Assembly (NCBI GenBank): GCA_017646885.1
Contig: JAGCLR010000036.1
Location: 1 to 5,819 of the forward strand
From: Methanobrevibacter sp.
Lineage (GTDB): Archaea; Methanobacteriota; Methanobacteria; Methanobacteriales; Methanobacteriaceae
Direction of reading: 5' to 3'
DNA: 5,819 nt
The notes under the pieces are model-generated. The model saw only the letters and a list, made by a program, of their open reading frames with translations, was not told where the DNA came from and did no database searches. Within the stretch, counting starts at the first letter, position 1. Each line of letters starts with the position of its first letter. Positions 1-5,819 of the stretch are shown here, in pieces. The position numbers were made by a program, and so were the translations under genes.

Positions 1-99
1 ACTAACCATTTCTATATTGGATTCCCCTTCAGGGCCATAAATGGAAATATTGTACTCATCATCCAATATCAAGTCAGAATAGTTGAAGTTGAACTTCTA
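1..99 (-). pseudogene. rad50: Continuation of rad50 beyond the in-frame TAG, running off the window
   Basis: Reading on in the rad50 frame after TAG (99-97) gives 32 sense codons with no further stop, beginning KFNFNYSDLILDDEYN and ending ESNIEMVS exactly at base 1. This is the expected Rad50 segment between the C-terminal coiled coil and the ABC signature. The final Ser fits the first residue of the SGGE-type signature motif, whose remainder lies outside the window. There is no start codon or ribosome binding site of its own near 97, so it is not a separate gene. One base change at the TAG (to GAG, AAG or CAG, for example) would restore a single continuous rad50. I infer a nonsense mutation or a sequence error; the sequence alone cannot tell which. 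Confidence 0.85.
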
Positions 100-2511
100 A
101 AAGAATTCTCTTGTATACTTCTGAATCAATGGTCTGGACTGGCTTCTTAAGTCCTTTTGAATACCGTCTTTGCTGTAGAAAGTTCTTAAATCTTCAAGTA
201 ATCCATAATATTCCTTAACAGCAATGAATTCCTCTTTATTTTTTCTATTTGCTTCAATGGTCTTTTCAATAGTTTCCACTGTAGTTTCATAGATTGATAA
301 GTTGTTGTCATTTACTGCAATCTCTTTAGTGTATCCATTGAATTTTTCATTCAATCTATCAATCAGGAATATCATATTTCTGTAATTCTCTTCATTGTAT
401 GATGAAGACTCGATTGCTTTCTTAATCTCGCTTATGTCATTTTCCTTTTGGGTAATTTCCTTTGAATTTTGATTTAATTTTTCCTCATATTCAGCTTTGG
501 ATTTAACTGAACCCATTAAAACATGGTATCGGGTATCCTTTTTAGATAAATCTCTAATCAGATCATCAAGGGTTTCATCGCTCATATCCAATGATAGATT
601 TGAATCTGAAGCTGTATATTCCTTAAGTTTCTCTTCTTCAAGATTGATTTTACCTGAAATGGTATATAATTCATCCTTAATTTTGGATTCATCAGGATAT
701 GATTTAAGGAGAGTATTAGCTTCCAAATACTTTTTATCATGAGATTCAAGCTCTTTGAACTCATTGTTCTTAGTTTCGATTATCTTATCCAACTCTTCAA
801 GTTCATTCTTTTTGCCTTGAAGCTCATTGATTCTGGAATTTAGAGTTTCCAAACTTTTTGTAAACTTATCCAAATCTCCAACAATATGTTTGTTCTGATA
901 TATCTTTGTTTTAATTGAATCAAGCTTTAATAAATTAGCATCTTTTAATGATTTATCCTTGTTTAATTTAGTGATAATCTCATTATTTTCACCAATCTTT
1001 TTAGTATTGGTATTGATTGTTTCCTCATACATATGAATGAGTTCATTTTTCTTATCTTCGCTAATATCTGATTGGCAAACAGGACATTTATTATCCACTT
1101 CCTTAATGTCAGCCAATGGTTCTTCTAATGATTTGATTTCCTGATTTAAGCTTATTGATTCCTTATTCAATTTCTTTAATTCCTCTTCAATTTCATCGAT
1201 TTCATTTTTGAGAGTGGTTCTAAGATTTTCAACAAGACTTTCCAAACTATTCAAATCATCATTTGTCTTGATTGGATCGATTTCCTCTTCAAATTCAGAT
1301 AAAACTGTCTTTGCATCATTGTAGAAAGTTTCCAAATCATTATTGTATTGACTAATATCCCTGATTAAGGTGTTTTTCTCCCTTTCCAATTCATCTAAAC
1401 GTTTGAGTTCAGCAGATAATTCCACTTTCTTATTGTTTAAAGCCTTGGTTTCACCTTCAAGAGATACAAATCTTTCATGATTCTCCTGTTCAGATTCAAT
1501 AATTGATTTATATCCTTCAATCTTAGTGATGATATCCTTATTGCTTTTTTCATCATCTTTTAACTTATTTAAATTGCTAAGGGAACCCTTAAATTCAGTA
1601 TATATTGGAAGCTTCTCAGAATCCGGTTTCAAAAGATTCATTTCACTTTCATTTCTTAAGATTTCATTGAATTTATTAGACAAATCCTCTTTTAACTTGT
1701 TTAATCCATTTAAATTCTCATTTTCATGAACTAATTTCAATTTAAGAGCTTCATACTCTTGTTTTTGTTTGTCCAATTCCTCTTTTTCCTTATTCTTTAA
1801 TTCAATATCATTTTTAAGGGCTTCATGATCTTTCTTTAAGGCATTATTCTTTTCTTTTAAAGTGAAATGCTCTTCTTTTGCCTTTTTAAGTTCAAAATTA
1901 AGTTCTGACTCTGGCTGTATCCTATCTTCTAAAACAGCTTTTCTTGTCTTATAGTCCTCGCTGATTTTAGGAAGATTATCATAAGCCTTTTCCAGCTCTT
2001 CAAGACGTAAGAGTTTACCAATTAATTTCTTACGTTTAGCCGGTGTCTTATCGATAAGTTCAGCTATTTCACCTTGCCTAATATGAATTGCATTTAAAAA
2101 TGTTGAGGAATCCATGCTTAAAATCACTTCAATTTCCTTATCTACTTCCTTATTTCCTGAAACAAGGATTTCCTCTTCACCATCTACAATTTTATATAGG
2201 TTTGAACTAGGTTTGGAACCTGATTTTGTTAGGGTTATTGTCCTTTCAACCATATATTCAGTTCCATTTGAGACAAATGACAATTTCACTACCATTTGAA
2301 TCTTATCACCAGTGTTCTTATTGGATCTTACCAAATCATTGATGGATTTTGTAGTATATGATTTGAACAATGCAAATGAGATAGCTTCAAAAATAGAAGA
2401 CTTACCTGCACCATTTTCACCTACAATCAAGCTGATTCCAGGATTGAAATCCAATGTAGTGTCTGCATGTGATTTGAAGTTTTTCAATTCTAACCTTGTA
2501 AATATCATCAT
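97..2511 (-). CDS. rad50: Rad50 DNA repair ATPase, cut short by an in-frame TAG
   Basis: Rad50 is the SMC-like ATPase partner of Mre11; ATP-driven closing and opening of its head dimer controls nuclease access to DNA ends. Seen here: N-terminal ABC half with Walker A GENGAGKS at residues 31-38 and Q-loop Gln146 (HIRQGE); a long Lys/Glu/Leu/Asn-rich coiled coil at about 160-735, split by the zinc-hook CPVC (Cys476 and Cys479, bases 1086-1075) that joins two Rad50 molecules; then the start of the C-terminal ATPase half, including GIQKDLR and RPLIQKYTREFF. Translation ends at TAG 99-97 after 804 residues, but the frame stays open beyond it and still encodes Rad50 sequence. The ABC signature, Walker B, D-loop and His switch are all downstream, so an 804-residue product should not form a working ATPase. 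The start is ATG ATG: the second ATG (2508) has better spacing from GGTGAT and gives the usual MIF-type N-terminus, so the true start may be one codon later. Identity is certain; intactness is doubtful. Confidence 0.95.
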   Translation of the reverse strand: MMIFTRLELKNFKSHADTTLDFNPGISLIVGENGAGKSSIFEAISFALFKSYTTKSINDLVRSNKNTGDKIQMVVKLSFVSNGTEYMVERTITLTKSGSKPSSNLYKIVDGEEEILVSGNKEVDKEIEVILSMDSSTFLNAIHIRQGEIAELIDKTPAKRKKLIGKLLRLEELEKAYDNLPKISEDYKTRKAVLEDRIQPESELNFELKKAKEEHFTLKEKNNALKKDHEALKNDIELKNKEKEELDKQKQEYEALKLKLVHENENLNGLNKLKEDLSNKFNEILRNESEMNLLKPDSEKLPIYTEFKGSLSNLNKLKDDEKSNKDIITKIEGYKSIIESEQENHERFVSLEGETKALNNKKVELSAELKRLDELEREKNTLIRDISQYNNDLETFYNDAKTVLSEFEEEIDPIKTNDDLNSLESLVENLRTTLKNEIDEIEEELKKLNKESISLNQEIKSLEEPLADIKEVDNKCPVCQSDISEDKKNELIHMYEETINTNTKKIGENNEIITKLNKDKSLKDANLLKLDSIKTKIYQNKHIVGDLDKFTKSLETLNSRINELQGKKNELEELDKIIETKNNEFKELESHDKKYLEANTLLKSYPDESKIKDELYTISGKINLEEEKLKEYTASDSNLSLDMSDETLDDLIRDLSKKDTRYHVLMGSVKSKAEYEEKLNQNSKEITQKENDISEIKKAIESSSYNEENYRNMIFLIDRLNEKFNGYTKEIAVNDNNLSIYETTVETIEKTIEANRKNKEEFIAVKEYYGLLEDLRTFYSKDGIQKDLRSQSRPLIQKYTREFF

Positions 2512-2517
2512 ATCACC
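2512..2517 (-). promoter_or_regulatory. rad50 ribosome binding site, filling the mre11-rad50 junction
   Basis: The minus strand reads TAG-GGTGAT-ATG-ATG. GGTGAT matches the archaeal anti-Shine-Dalgarno region and occupies the entire six bases between the mre11 stop and the rad50 start. It lies directly against the first ATG and three bases from the second, which favours the second ATG (2508). The tight junction suggests that rad50 translation is coupled to that of mre11. Confidence 0.75.
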
Positions 2518-3813
2518 CTAAAAGTCATCAAAACTTATTTGTTTAGACTTTAGATTATTGGAATCATCATCAGTTGAATCATCTAAATTCTTATCCAAAT
2601 AATCATCTAAACTATCTGATGCATCTGTTTTAGCATCATTTACTTCAGCATTTGCTTTTTCTTCATCAAAATAATGTTGACTATAGAACCTGTCTGAAAT
2701 GAATTTTGCATCATCTATTCTTCCAACAGATAGATTATCTAGCAAGTCAATGGACAACTTATTCACTTCTTCTCTACCATACTTTTCCTTTACTCTTTTT
2801 TGCAGCAAAGCCCTAGGGTCCAATATCTTGTTTTCATCTATAATTCTTTCCTCTTCCAAGACCTTGTCTGGCTTAAAGCTAGGTCTTAGATTCAAGACAT
2901 TATCCCCAATTGTTTCCTTGATTGTTTCATAAACATCTGCACTGTCAAAATCTCCACCTGCAACAGTCAAGTCAAGCATAGGCTTATTATCCAATGATTG
3001 AATCTTTTCCTTAACGTCACGGAGACCTTCATCAAACTTATTGTAATCAATTACTGCCCTAACAAATTCTCTTGGAAGGTCAATCTTCACTCTTTCAACT
3101 TGAGGCTTATCATAGCTTAAGTCCACTACAACGAATCCCTTTCCGAATTCCCTGAAATTCTCATTGGATTCGCTTGTTCTCCATATTTCCATAGATCCTG
3201 GATAAACCAGTTTTCCTTTTCCGAAATCCTCTTCAACGTAATTATGGACATGACCCATTGCATAGTAATCAAAGTTTTTAGGCATTTGTGACAGCTCGAT
3301 TTCATGGGTATCCTCATGCATCCATTTGTCAATCCCTTGGTGGGAAACCAAAATGGACTTAAGATATTTGTCTGCAATCTTGGATAACTGATCGTAAGCA
3401 CTTTTTAAAGCTCTGCTTTGTGAACTAGGCACATAACGAACCCCACAAATCAATACAGGCCCTTCTGTATATACAGGATTATTGTCACTGATTAATTTAA
3501 GTCCTATGTCTTTAAATAAAACTTGTGGAGGCAATGCTCCTTTTCTTAAAATTGAATCATGGTTTCCAGCAACTGCATAAATAGGTATCTTAGCCTCATT
3601 CAATCTGAGCAATGCCTTTTGGAATGCAAGCAATGCTTCTGTAGAAGGTCTGTTATTATCAAATAAGTCTCCACTATGGATAACAAAATCCACATCCTTT
3701 TCTATTATTTTATCTATATTCTTAGCAAATACGTCATAAAAGTCAGTTTCACGTTCCAATAGTCCAAATTGCCTTGAACCTAAATGACTATCAGATAAAT
3801 GTGCAAAACGCAT
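2518..3813 (-). CDS. mre11: Mre11 DNA double-strand-break repair nuclease
   Basis: Mre11 is the manganese-dependent phosphoesterase of the Mre11-Rad50 complex, with 3'-5' exonuclease and endonuclease activity on DNA ends. All metal-site motifs of the calcineurin-like fold are present: DSHLG (Asp8, His10), GDLFD (Asp49), GNHD (Asn84, His85), SHQG (His158) and GHVH (His188, His190). The capping domain follows, then a basic helical stretch at about 325-365 that should be the Rad50-binding region. From about 386 the protein becomes an Asp/Ser/Asn-rich, probably disordered tail ending KQISFDDF, which resembles a PCNA-interacting peptide. At 431 residues it is a normal archaeal length. The ATG at 3813 is preceded by a strong AAGGAGG, and MRFAHLSDSHLG is the standard family N-terminus, so the start is secure. 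The stop is TAG, in the same reading frame as rad50 and nine bases from its first ATG. It is the first gene of a coupled mre11-rad50 pair downstream of herA. Confidence 0.97.
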   Translation of the reverse strand: MRFAHLSDSHLGSRQFGLLERETDFYDVFAKNIDKIIEKDVDFVIHSGDLFDNNRPSTEALLAFQKALLRLNEAKIPIYAVAGNHDSILRKGALPPQVLFKDIGLKLISDNNPVYTEGPVLICGVRYVPSSQSRALKSAYDQLSKIADKYLKSILVSHQGIDKWMHEDTHEIELSQMPKNFDYYAMGHVHNYVEEDFGKGKLVYPGSMEIWRTSESNENFREFGKGFVVVDLSYDKPQVERVKIDLPREFVRAVIDYNKFDEGLRDVKEKIQSLDNKPMLDLTVAGGDFDSADVYETIKETIGDNVLNLRPSFKPDKVLEEERIIDENKILDPRALLQKRVKEKYGREEVNKLSIDLLDNLSVGRIDDAKFISDRFYSQHYFDEEKANAEVNDAKTDASDSLDDYLDKNLDDSTDDDSNNLKSKQISFDDF

Positions 3814-3820
3814 TTTATTT

Positions 3821-3830
3821 CACCCTCCTT
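3821..3830 (-). promoter_or_regulatory. mre11 ribosome binding site
   Basis: The minus strand reads AAGGAGGGTG and then seven A/T bases before the mre11 ATG at 3813. Both GGAGG and GGTG-type pairing to the 16S rRNA 3' end are possible. It is the strongest Shine-Dalgarno sequence in the window and fixes the start. Confidence 0.8.
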
Positions 3831-3890
3831 CGTTTTTTTTTAAATTATTAATTTACTATTTCTTAGAATTGTTATAATCAGTTTAATTAT

Positions 3891-3909
3891 ACAAATAATA
3901 ATGATTTGT
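3891..3909 (-). terminator. Weak A/T hairpin after herA, possible terminator
   Basis: A perfect six-base inverted repeat (ACAAAT at 3891-3896, ATTTGT at 3904-3909) surrounds a seven-base loop, 22 bases downstream of the herA stop. The stem is almost all A/T and no clear U-tract follows it on the transcribed strand. In sequence this A/T-rich such repeats arise by chance, so a terminator role is only a possibility. Confidence 0.2.
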
Positions 3910-3910
3910 T

Positions 3911-3920
3911 ATTTATAAAG
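3911..3920 (-). promoter_or_regulatory. Possible archaeal TATA box for mre11-rad50
   Basis: The minus strand reads CTTTATAAAT in the 117-base gap between herA and mre11, close to the archaeal TTTATATA-type consensus, with a partly purine GGAAT just upstream where the BRE would sit. Transcription would be expected to begin about 25 bases downstream, near 3890, leaving a leader of roughly 75 bases. The gap is A/T-rich throughout, so chance matches are likely. If real, mre11-rad50 could be transcribed separately from herA. Confidence 0.4.
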
Positions 3921-3930
3921 ATTCCTAAAT

Positions 3931-5439
3931 CTAATATCCTCCACCTAAATTAACAAATTGGTCTAATTCCTTTTGCAAAGCTTTTTCCTCATCTTCCTTT
4001 TTTGCTTGCCATTGCTCAATTATATTTAGGTCTCCACCACGTTGACGTCCTTTGAATTCATTGATTTTTACAAGGGTTGGAACCTTGGTCATAAGCCCTA
4101 AAACCAATGCTTCACCGATGTTAAGTGAAGGCAATTGCTTTACCAAGTCTTCACTAAGGCTTTCGCTTGCTGTTTGAACATGTCTTTGGTCTTTTGGCTC
4201 TACAAGCCTTAGAATTATCATATTATTAGCTTGTGATAAGGTTTCAGCATCAACAGATTTAGGAGATTGGCTCACTAAGCAAAGGCCTAAACCAAACTTA
4301 CGGCCTTCTCTAGCTATACGGGTAATCCAATATTTACTGTTGCTGCTTCTGTTTTGAGGTGCTAAAATATGTGCCTCTTCAACTACAAAGAATAATGGAT
4401 AGGATAATGCGTCATTATCGTTGTGTCTGACATATTGTTTTCTGCTCCTAAGGGATCTTCTAAGTACATGAGCAACCAATACTTCTGCCATATTCTCATC
4501 GACTTGTCCTAAATCAAGAACATTAGCCATTCCAGGCTTTATTTGAGTTAGGAAGTCACCTATGTTAACATTTAATAATCTATCATATTTTACATTCAAA
4601 TCCTCTATCTTATTGATTACATCCATAATGTTTTTCTTATTGCTGGCATCATAATCCTCATCATTATACCAGTTATCAAGGATTTTGTATAATAATTCTA
4701 TAAAATCAGCAGTACTTGCAGTTCCCTCTTTCACTAATCTTCTAGCTTCGTTAAAAGCTCTTCTAAAATATCTCTCTTGCAAAGGAGCATTGGAAGGAAT
4801 GCTTGCTAATTTTTTAATTTCTGAGAATTCCATATATTGAGGATTTATCATAGGTTGGATTACATTTACTTTCCCATTGGTAAATTCTGCATCCACATAT
4901 TCTGAGTGCATATCAAAGATAAGCATGCAACCATTATACTCTAAAAGGCCATCAATGATTACAGAAACGGTATTTGACTTACCTGCACCAGTCATTGCAA
5001 GAATTGCCAAGTGACGAGACACCATCTTATTGATATCTACACCCACTTCCACATCTTCATTATTTATTAAATGACCTAGTTTAAGAGAGTTTTCAATGTG
5101 AAATATCTTATCCAAAACTTCAGTAGGCGCCGGATAAATAGGTGTTCCAGGAGGAGCAGGAGTACGTGGCAACTTCAAATTATCATTTACATCTCCAAGA
5201 ATTGATATGTTTCCCTTAATGTAGTAGTCGTCACCTTCAATTTCTCTTATCTTTGCTATAGTGTCTGGATCATATATTTCATTGTTTAAGGAAACGCTTC
5301 CGCGAACCATTGACTCTATCATACCTAAGATGACCTTTCCATCATATTCAAGTGTTACATATTCACCTACTTGCGGCATTTCTTTTGAAATGAAGCTCAC
5401 TTCAATAAGAGATGTTTCACCAATACATCTTCCAATCAT
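3931..5439 (-). CDS. herA: HerA hexameric DNA translocase/helicase
   Basis: HerA is an FtsK/HerA-superfamily ATPase that forms a hexameric ring, pumps DNA and works with the NurA nuclease to resect DNA ends. Seen in order: a beta-rich HAS-barrel at about residues 1-85, which is the region known to contact NurA in this family; a Pro-rich linker (PRTPAPPGTP, 91-100); Walker A TGAGKS (150-155); Walker B FDMHSEY (Asp176, Glu180); a helical insertion at about 205-300; the second acidic motif VVEEAH (352-357); ARG-finger candidates in ITRIAREGRKFG (Arg374, Arg377, Arg380); the sensor-type SQSP (390-393); and the C-terminal RecA-fold strands up to GEALVLG (442-448). A charged C-terminal helix ends in LGGGY. 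The length of 502 residues is typical. The ATG at 5439 has AGAGGT seven bases upstream. The stop is TAG, followed one codon later by a second in-frame TAG and then TAA. Its neighbours, nurA before and mre11 after, are the classical partners. Confidence 0.96.
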   Translation of the reverse strand: MIGRCIGETSLIEVSFISKEMPQVGEYVTLEYDGKVILGMIESMVRGSVSLNNEIYDPDTIAKIREIEGDDYYIKGNISILGDVNDNLKLPRTPAPPGTPIYPAPTEVLDKIFHIENSLKLGHLINNEDVEVGVDINKMVSRHLAILAMTGAGKSNTVSVIIDGLLEYNGCMLIFDMHSEYVDAEFTNGKVNVIQPMINPQYMEFSEIKKLASIPSNAPLQERYFRRAFNEARRLVKEGTASTADFIELLYKILDNWYNDEDYDASNKKNIMDVINKIEDLNVKYDRLLNVNIGDFLTQIKPGMANVLDLGQVDENMAEVLVAHVLRRSLRSRKQYVRHNDNDALSYPLFFVVEEAHILAPQNRSSNSKYWITRIAREGRKFGLGLCLVSQSPKSVDAETLSQANNMIILRLVEPKDQRHVQTASESLSEDLVKQLPSLNIGEALVLGLMTKVPTLVKINEFKGRQRGGDLNIIEQWQAKKEDEEKALQKELDQFVNLGGGY

Positions 5440-5445
5440 TTTTAA

Positions 5446-5451
5446 ACCTCT
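5446..5451 (-). promoter_or_regulatory. herA ribosome binding site
   Basis: AGAGGT on the minus strand matches the Shine-Dalgarno core. Six to seven bases (TTTAAAA-type spacer) separate it from the herA ATG at 5439, which supports that start. Confidence 0.7.
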
Positions 5452-5510
5452 AAACTCAATTATTTTGTAATATTTTTTAAATTTTAGTATTTATTTATTC
5501 TAATATTCTG

Positions 5511-5520
5511 ATTATATAAT
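5511..5520 (-). promoter_or_regulatory. Possible TATA box for herA, overlapping the end of nurA
   Basis: ATTATATAAT is a perfect ten-base palindrome touching the nurA stop codon, and contains a TTATATAA core close to the archaeal TATA consensus. Initiation about 25 bases downstream would fall near 5488 and leave a leader of roughly 50 bases for herA. The rest of the 80-base gap is plain A/T-rich sequence. Because the genes are so close, herA may equally be read through from nurA. Confidence 0.35.
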
Positions 5521-5819
5521 TAATTTAACATTTCACGACCTGATTTATCCAAAAATCCTATAATTTTAGACAAGCTATCCATATCTTGATTTGAAATGAC
5601 AACATCCTTATGTGATTTCTTTATTAAAAATGGATATCCTTCTGTTGAATTTGACTTTAAAACCTTTAGAATTTCCCTTATTTCATCCAAATCTTTAGTG
5701 TAATATGGCAATTCTATTTTAATGATGTTCTTATTGTCATCAAGTCTTGCAAAGAATATTGTAAACCACAGTTCCCTAAAAAACTCATTTTCTATTGGAA
5801 AATCATGCTTGGTCTTGTA
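5520..5819 (-). CDS. nurA: NurA 5'-3' nuclease, C-terminal part (gene enters from the right edge)
   Basis: NurA is the RNase H-fold 5'-3' nuclease that forms a complex with HerA to generate 3' single-stranded tails. Only the last 99 codons lie here; the frame is open to base 5819. The fragment begins YKTKHDFPIENEF and continues FFARLDDNKNIIKIELPYY, matching the late core strands of the family, where DNA-contacting residues are followed by an (R/K)-(V/I)-E-x-P strand. It then has EGYPFLIKKSHKDVVI: Tyr62 and His70 of the fragment are eight residues apart, the spacing of the conserved C-terminal Tyr and His that I recall contributing to the Sulfolobus NurA active site. The catalytic N-terminal acidic residues are off-window. 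A TTG at 5711 could be mistaken for a start, but upstream codons are equally NurA-like and no ribosome binding site precedes it. It ends in TAA, 80 bases before herA. The call rests on this short motif match plus gene order. Confidence 0.85.
   Translation of the reverse strand, partial: YKTKHDFPIENEFFRELWFTIFFARLDDNKNIIKIELPYYTKDLDEIREILKVLKSNSTEGYPFLIKKSHKDVVISNQDMDSLSKIIGFLDKSGREMLN

Noticed and set aside
97..99. TAG as a pyrrolysine codon in Rad50
   Set aside because: Rad50 is not a known pyrrolysine protein, the window's other genes end in TAG normally, and no pyl genes are visible. A point lesion or sequence error is simpler. Kept only as an alternative to test.
497..2521. Several 60-80 codon open frames on the plus strand opposite rad50 and mre11
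   Set aside because: They lie wholly antisense to well-supported coding sequence, are Ser/Leu/Phe-rich as expected for the complement of Lys/Glu/Asp-rich genes, and match no recognisable domain.
2577..2611. Short direct repeat AATCATCTAAA at 2577-2587 and 2601-2611
   Set aside because: It encodes repeated Leu-Asp-Asp in the low-complexity acidic tail of Mre11; there is no array or regular spacing to suggest a CRISPR or functional DNA repeat.
3126..3401. 91-codon minus-strand frame inside mre11
   Set aside because: It overlaps the mre11 nuclease core in a different frame, shows no domain signature, and is a by-product of mre11 codon content.
3833..3841. Run of nine T on the plus strand as a terminator
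   Set aside because: No plus-strand gene precedes it. On the transcribed minus strand it is an A-tract in the mre11 leader, just upstream of the ribosome binding site.
5440..5519. Possible small RNA or riboswitch in the nurA-herA gap
   Set aside because: The 80 bases are almost entirely A/T with no stable stem; only a TATA-like box and the herA ribosome binding site stand out.

Overview
This is an AT-rich archaeal window. It carries the DNA double-strand-break end-resection cluster nurA-herA-mre11-rad50, all on the minus strand, so transcription runs from high to low coordinates. The gene set is diagnostic of Archaea. The strong A/T bias, Asn/Lys/Asp-rich proteins, AGA/AGG arginine codons and GGTGAT / GGAGG ribosome binding sites suggest a mesophilic methanogen of the Methanobrevibacter type. 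That genus assignment is an inference from style, not from a marker gene.

Layout, in transcription order. (1) 5819-5520 is the last 99 codons of a gene that enters from the right edge; its conserved Tyr/His block and its position before herA identify it as the C-terminus of the NurA nuclease. (2) An 80-base gap follows, with a TATA-like box and a good ribosome binding site. (3) 5439-3931 is HerA, a 502-residue hexameric DNA translocase, complete. (4) A 117-base A/T-rich gap has a possible second TATA box and a strong GGAGG site before mre11. (5) 3813-2518 is Mre11, 431 residues, complete, with an acidic tail ending in a PCNA-binding-like motif. (6) 2511-97 is Rad50, starting six bases after the mre11 stop codon.

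Together, Mre11-Rad50 recognises and processes DNA ends, and HerA-NurA is the translocase-nuclease pair that extends resection to give the 3' single-stranded tail for RadA-mediated recombination.

The main oddity is in rad50. The open frame stops at a TAG (99-97) after 804 residues, but the same frame continues without interruption to base 1 and encodes clearly Rad50-like sequence that ends just where the ABC signature motif should begin. The gene is therefore either a nonsense-mutated rad50, a sequencing or assembly error, or (much less likely) a recoded codon. The truncated product would lack the signature motif, Walker B and the rest of the C-terminal ATPase lobe. Apart from this, the region looks like an ordinary core-genome repair cluster. 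I see no mobile element, CRISPR array, RNA gene or undescribed system.
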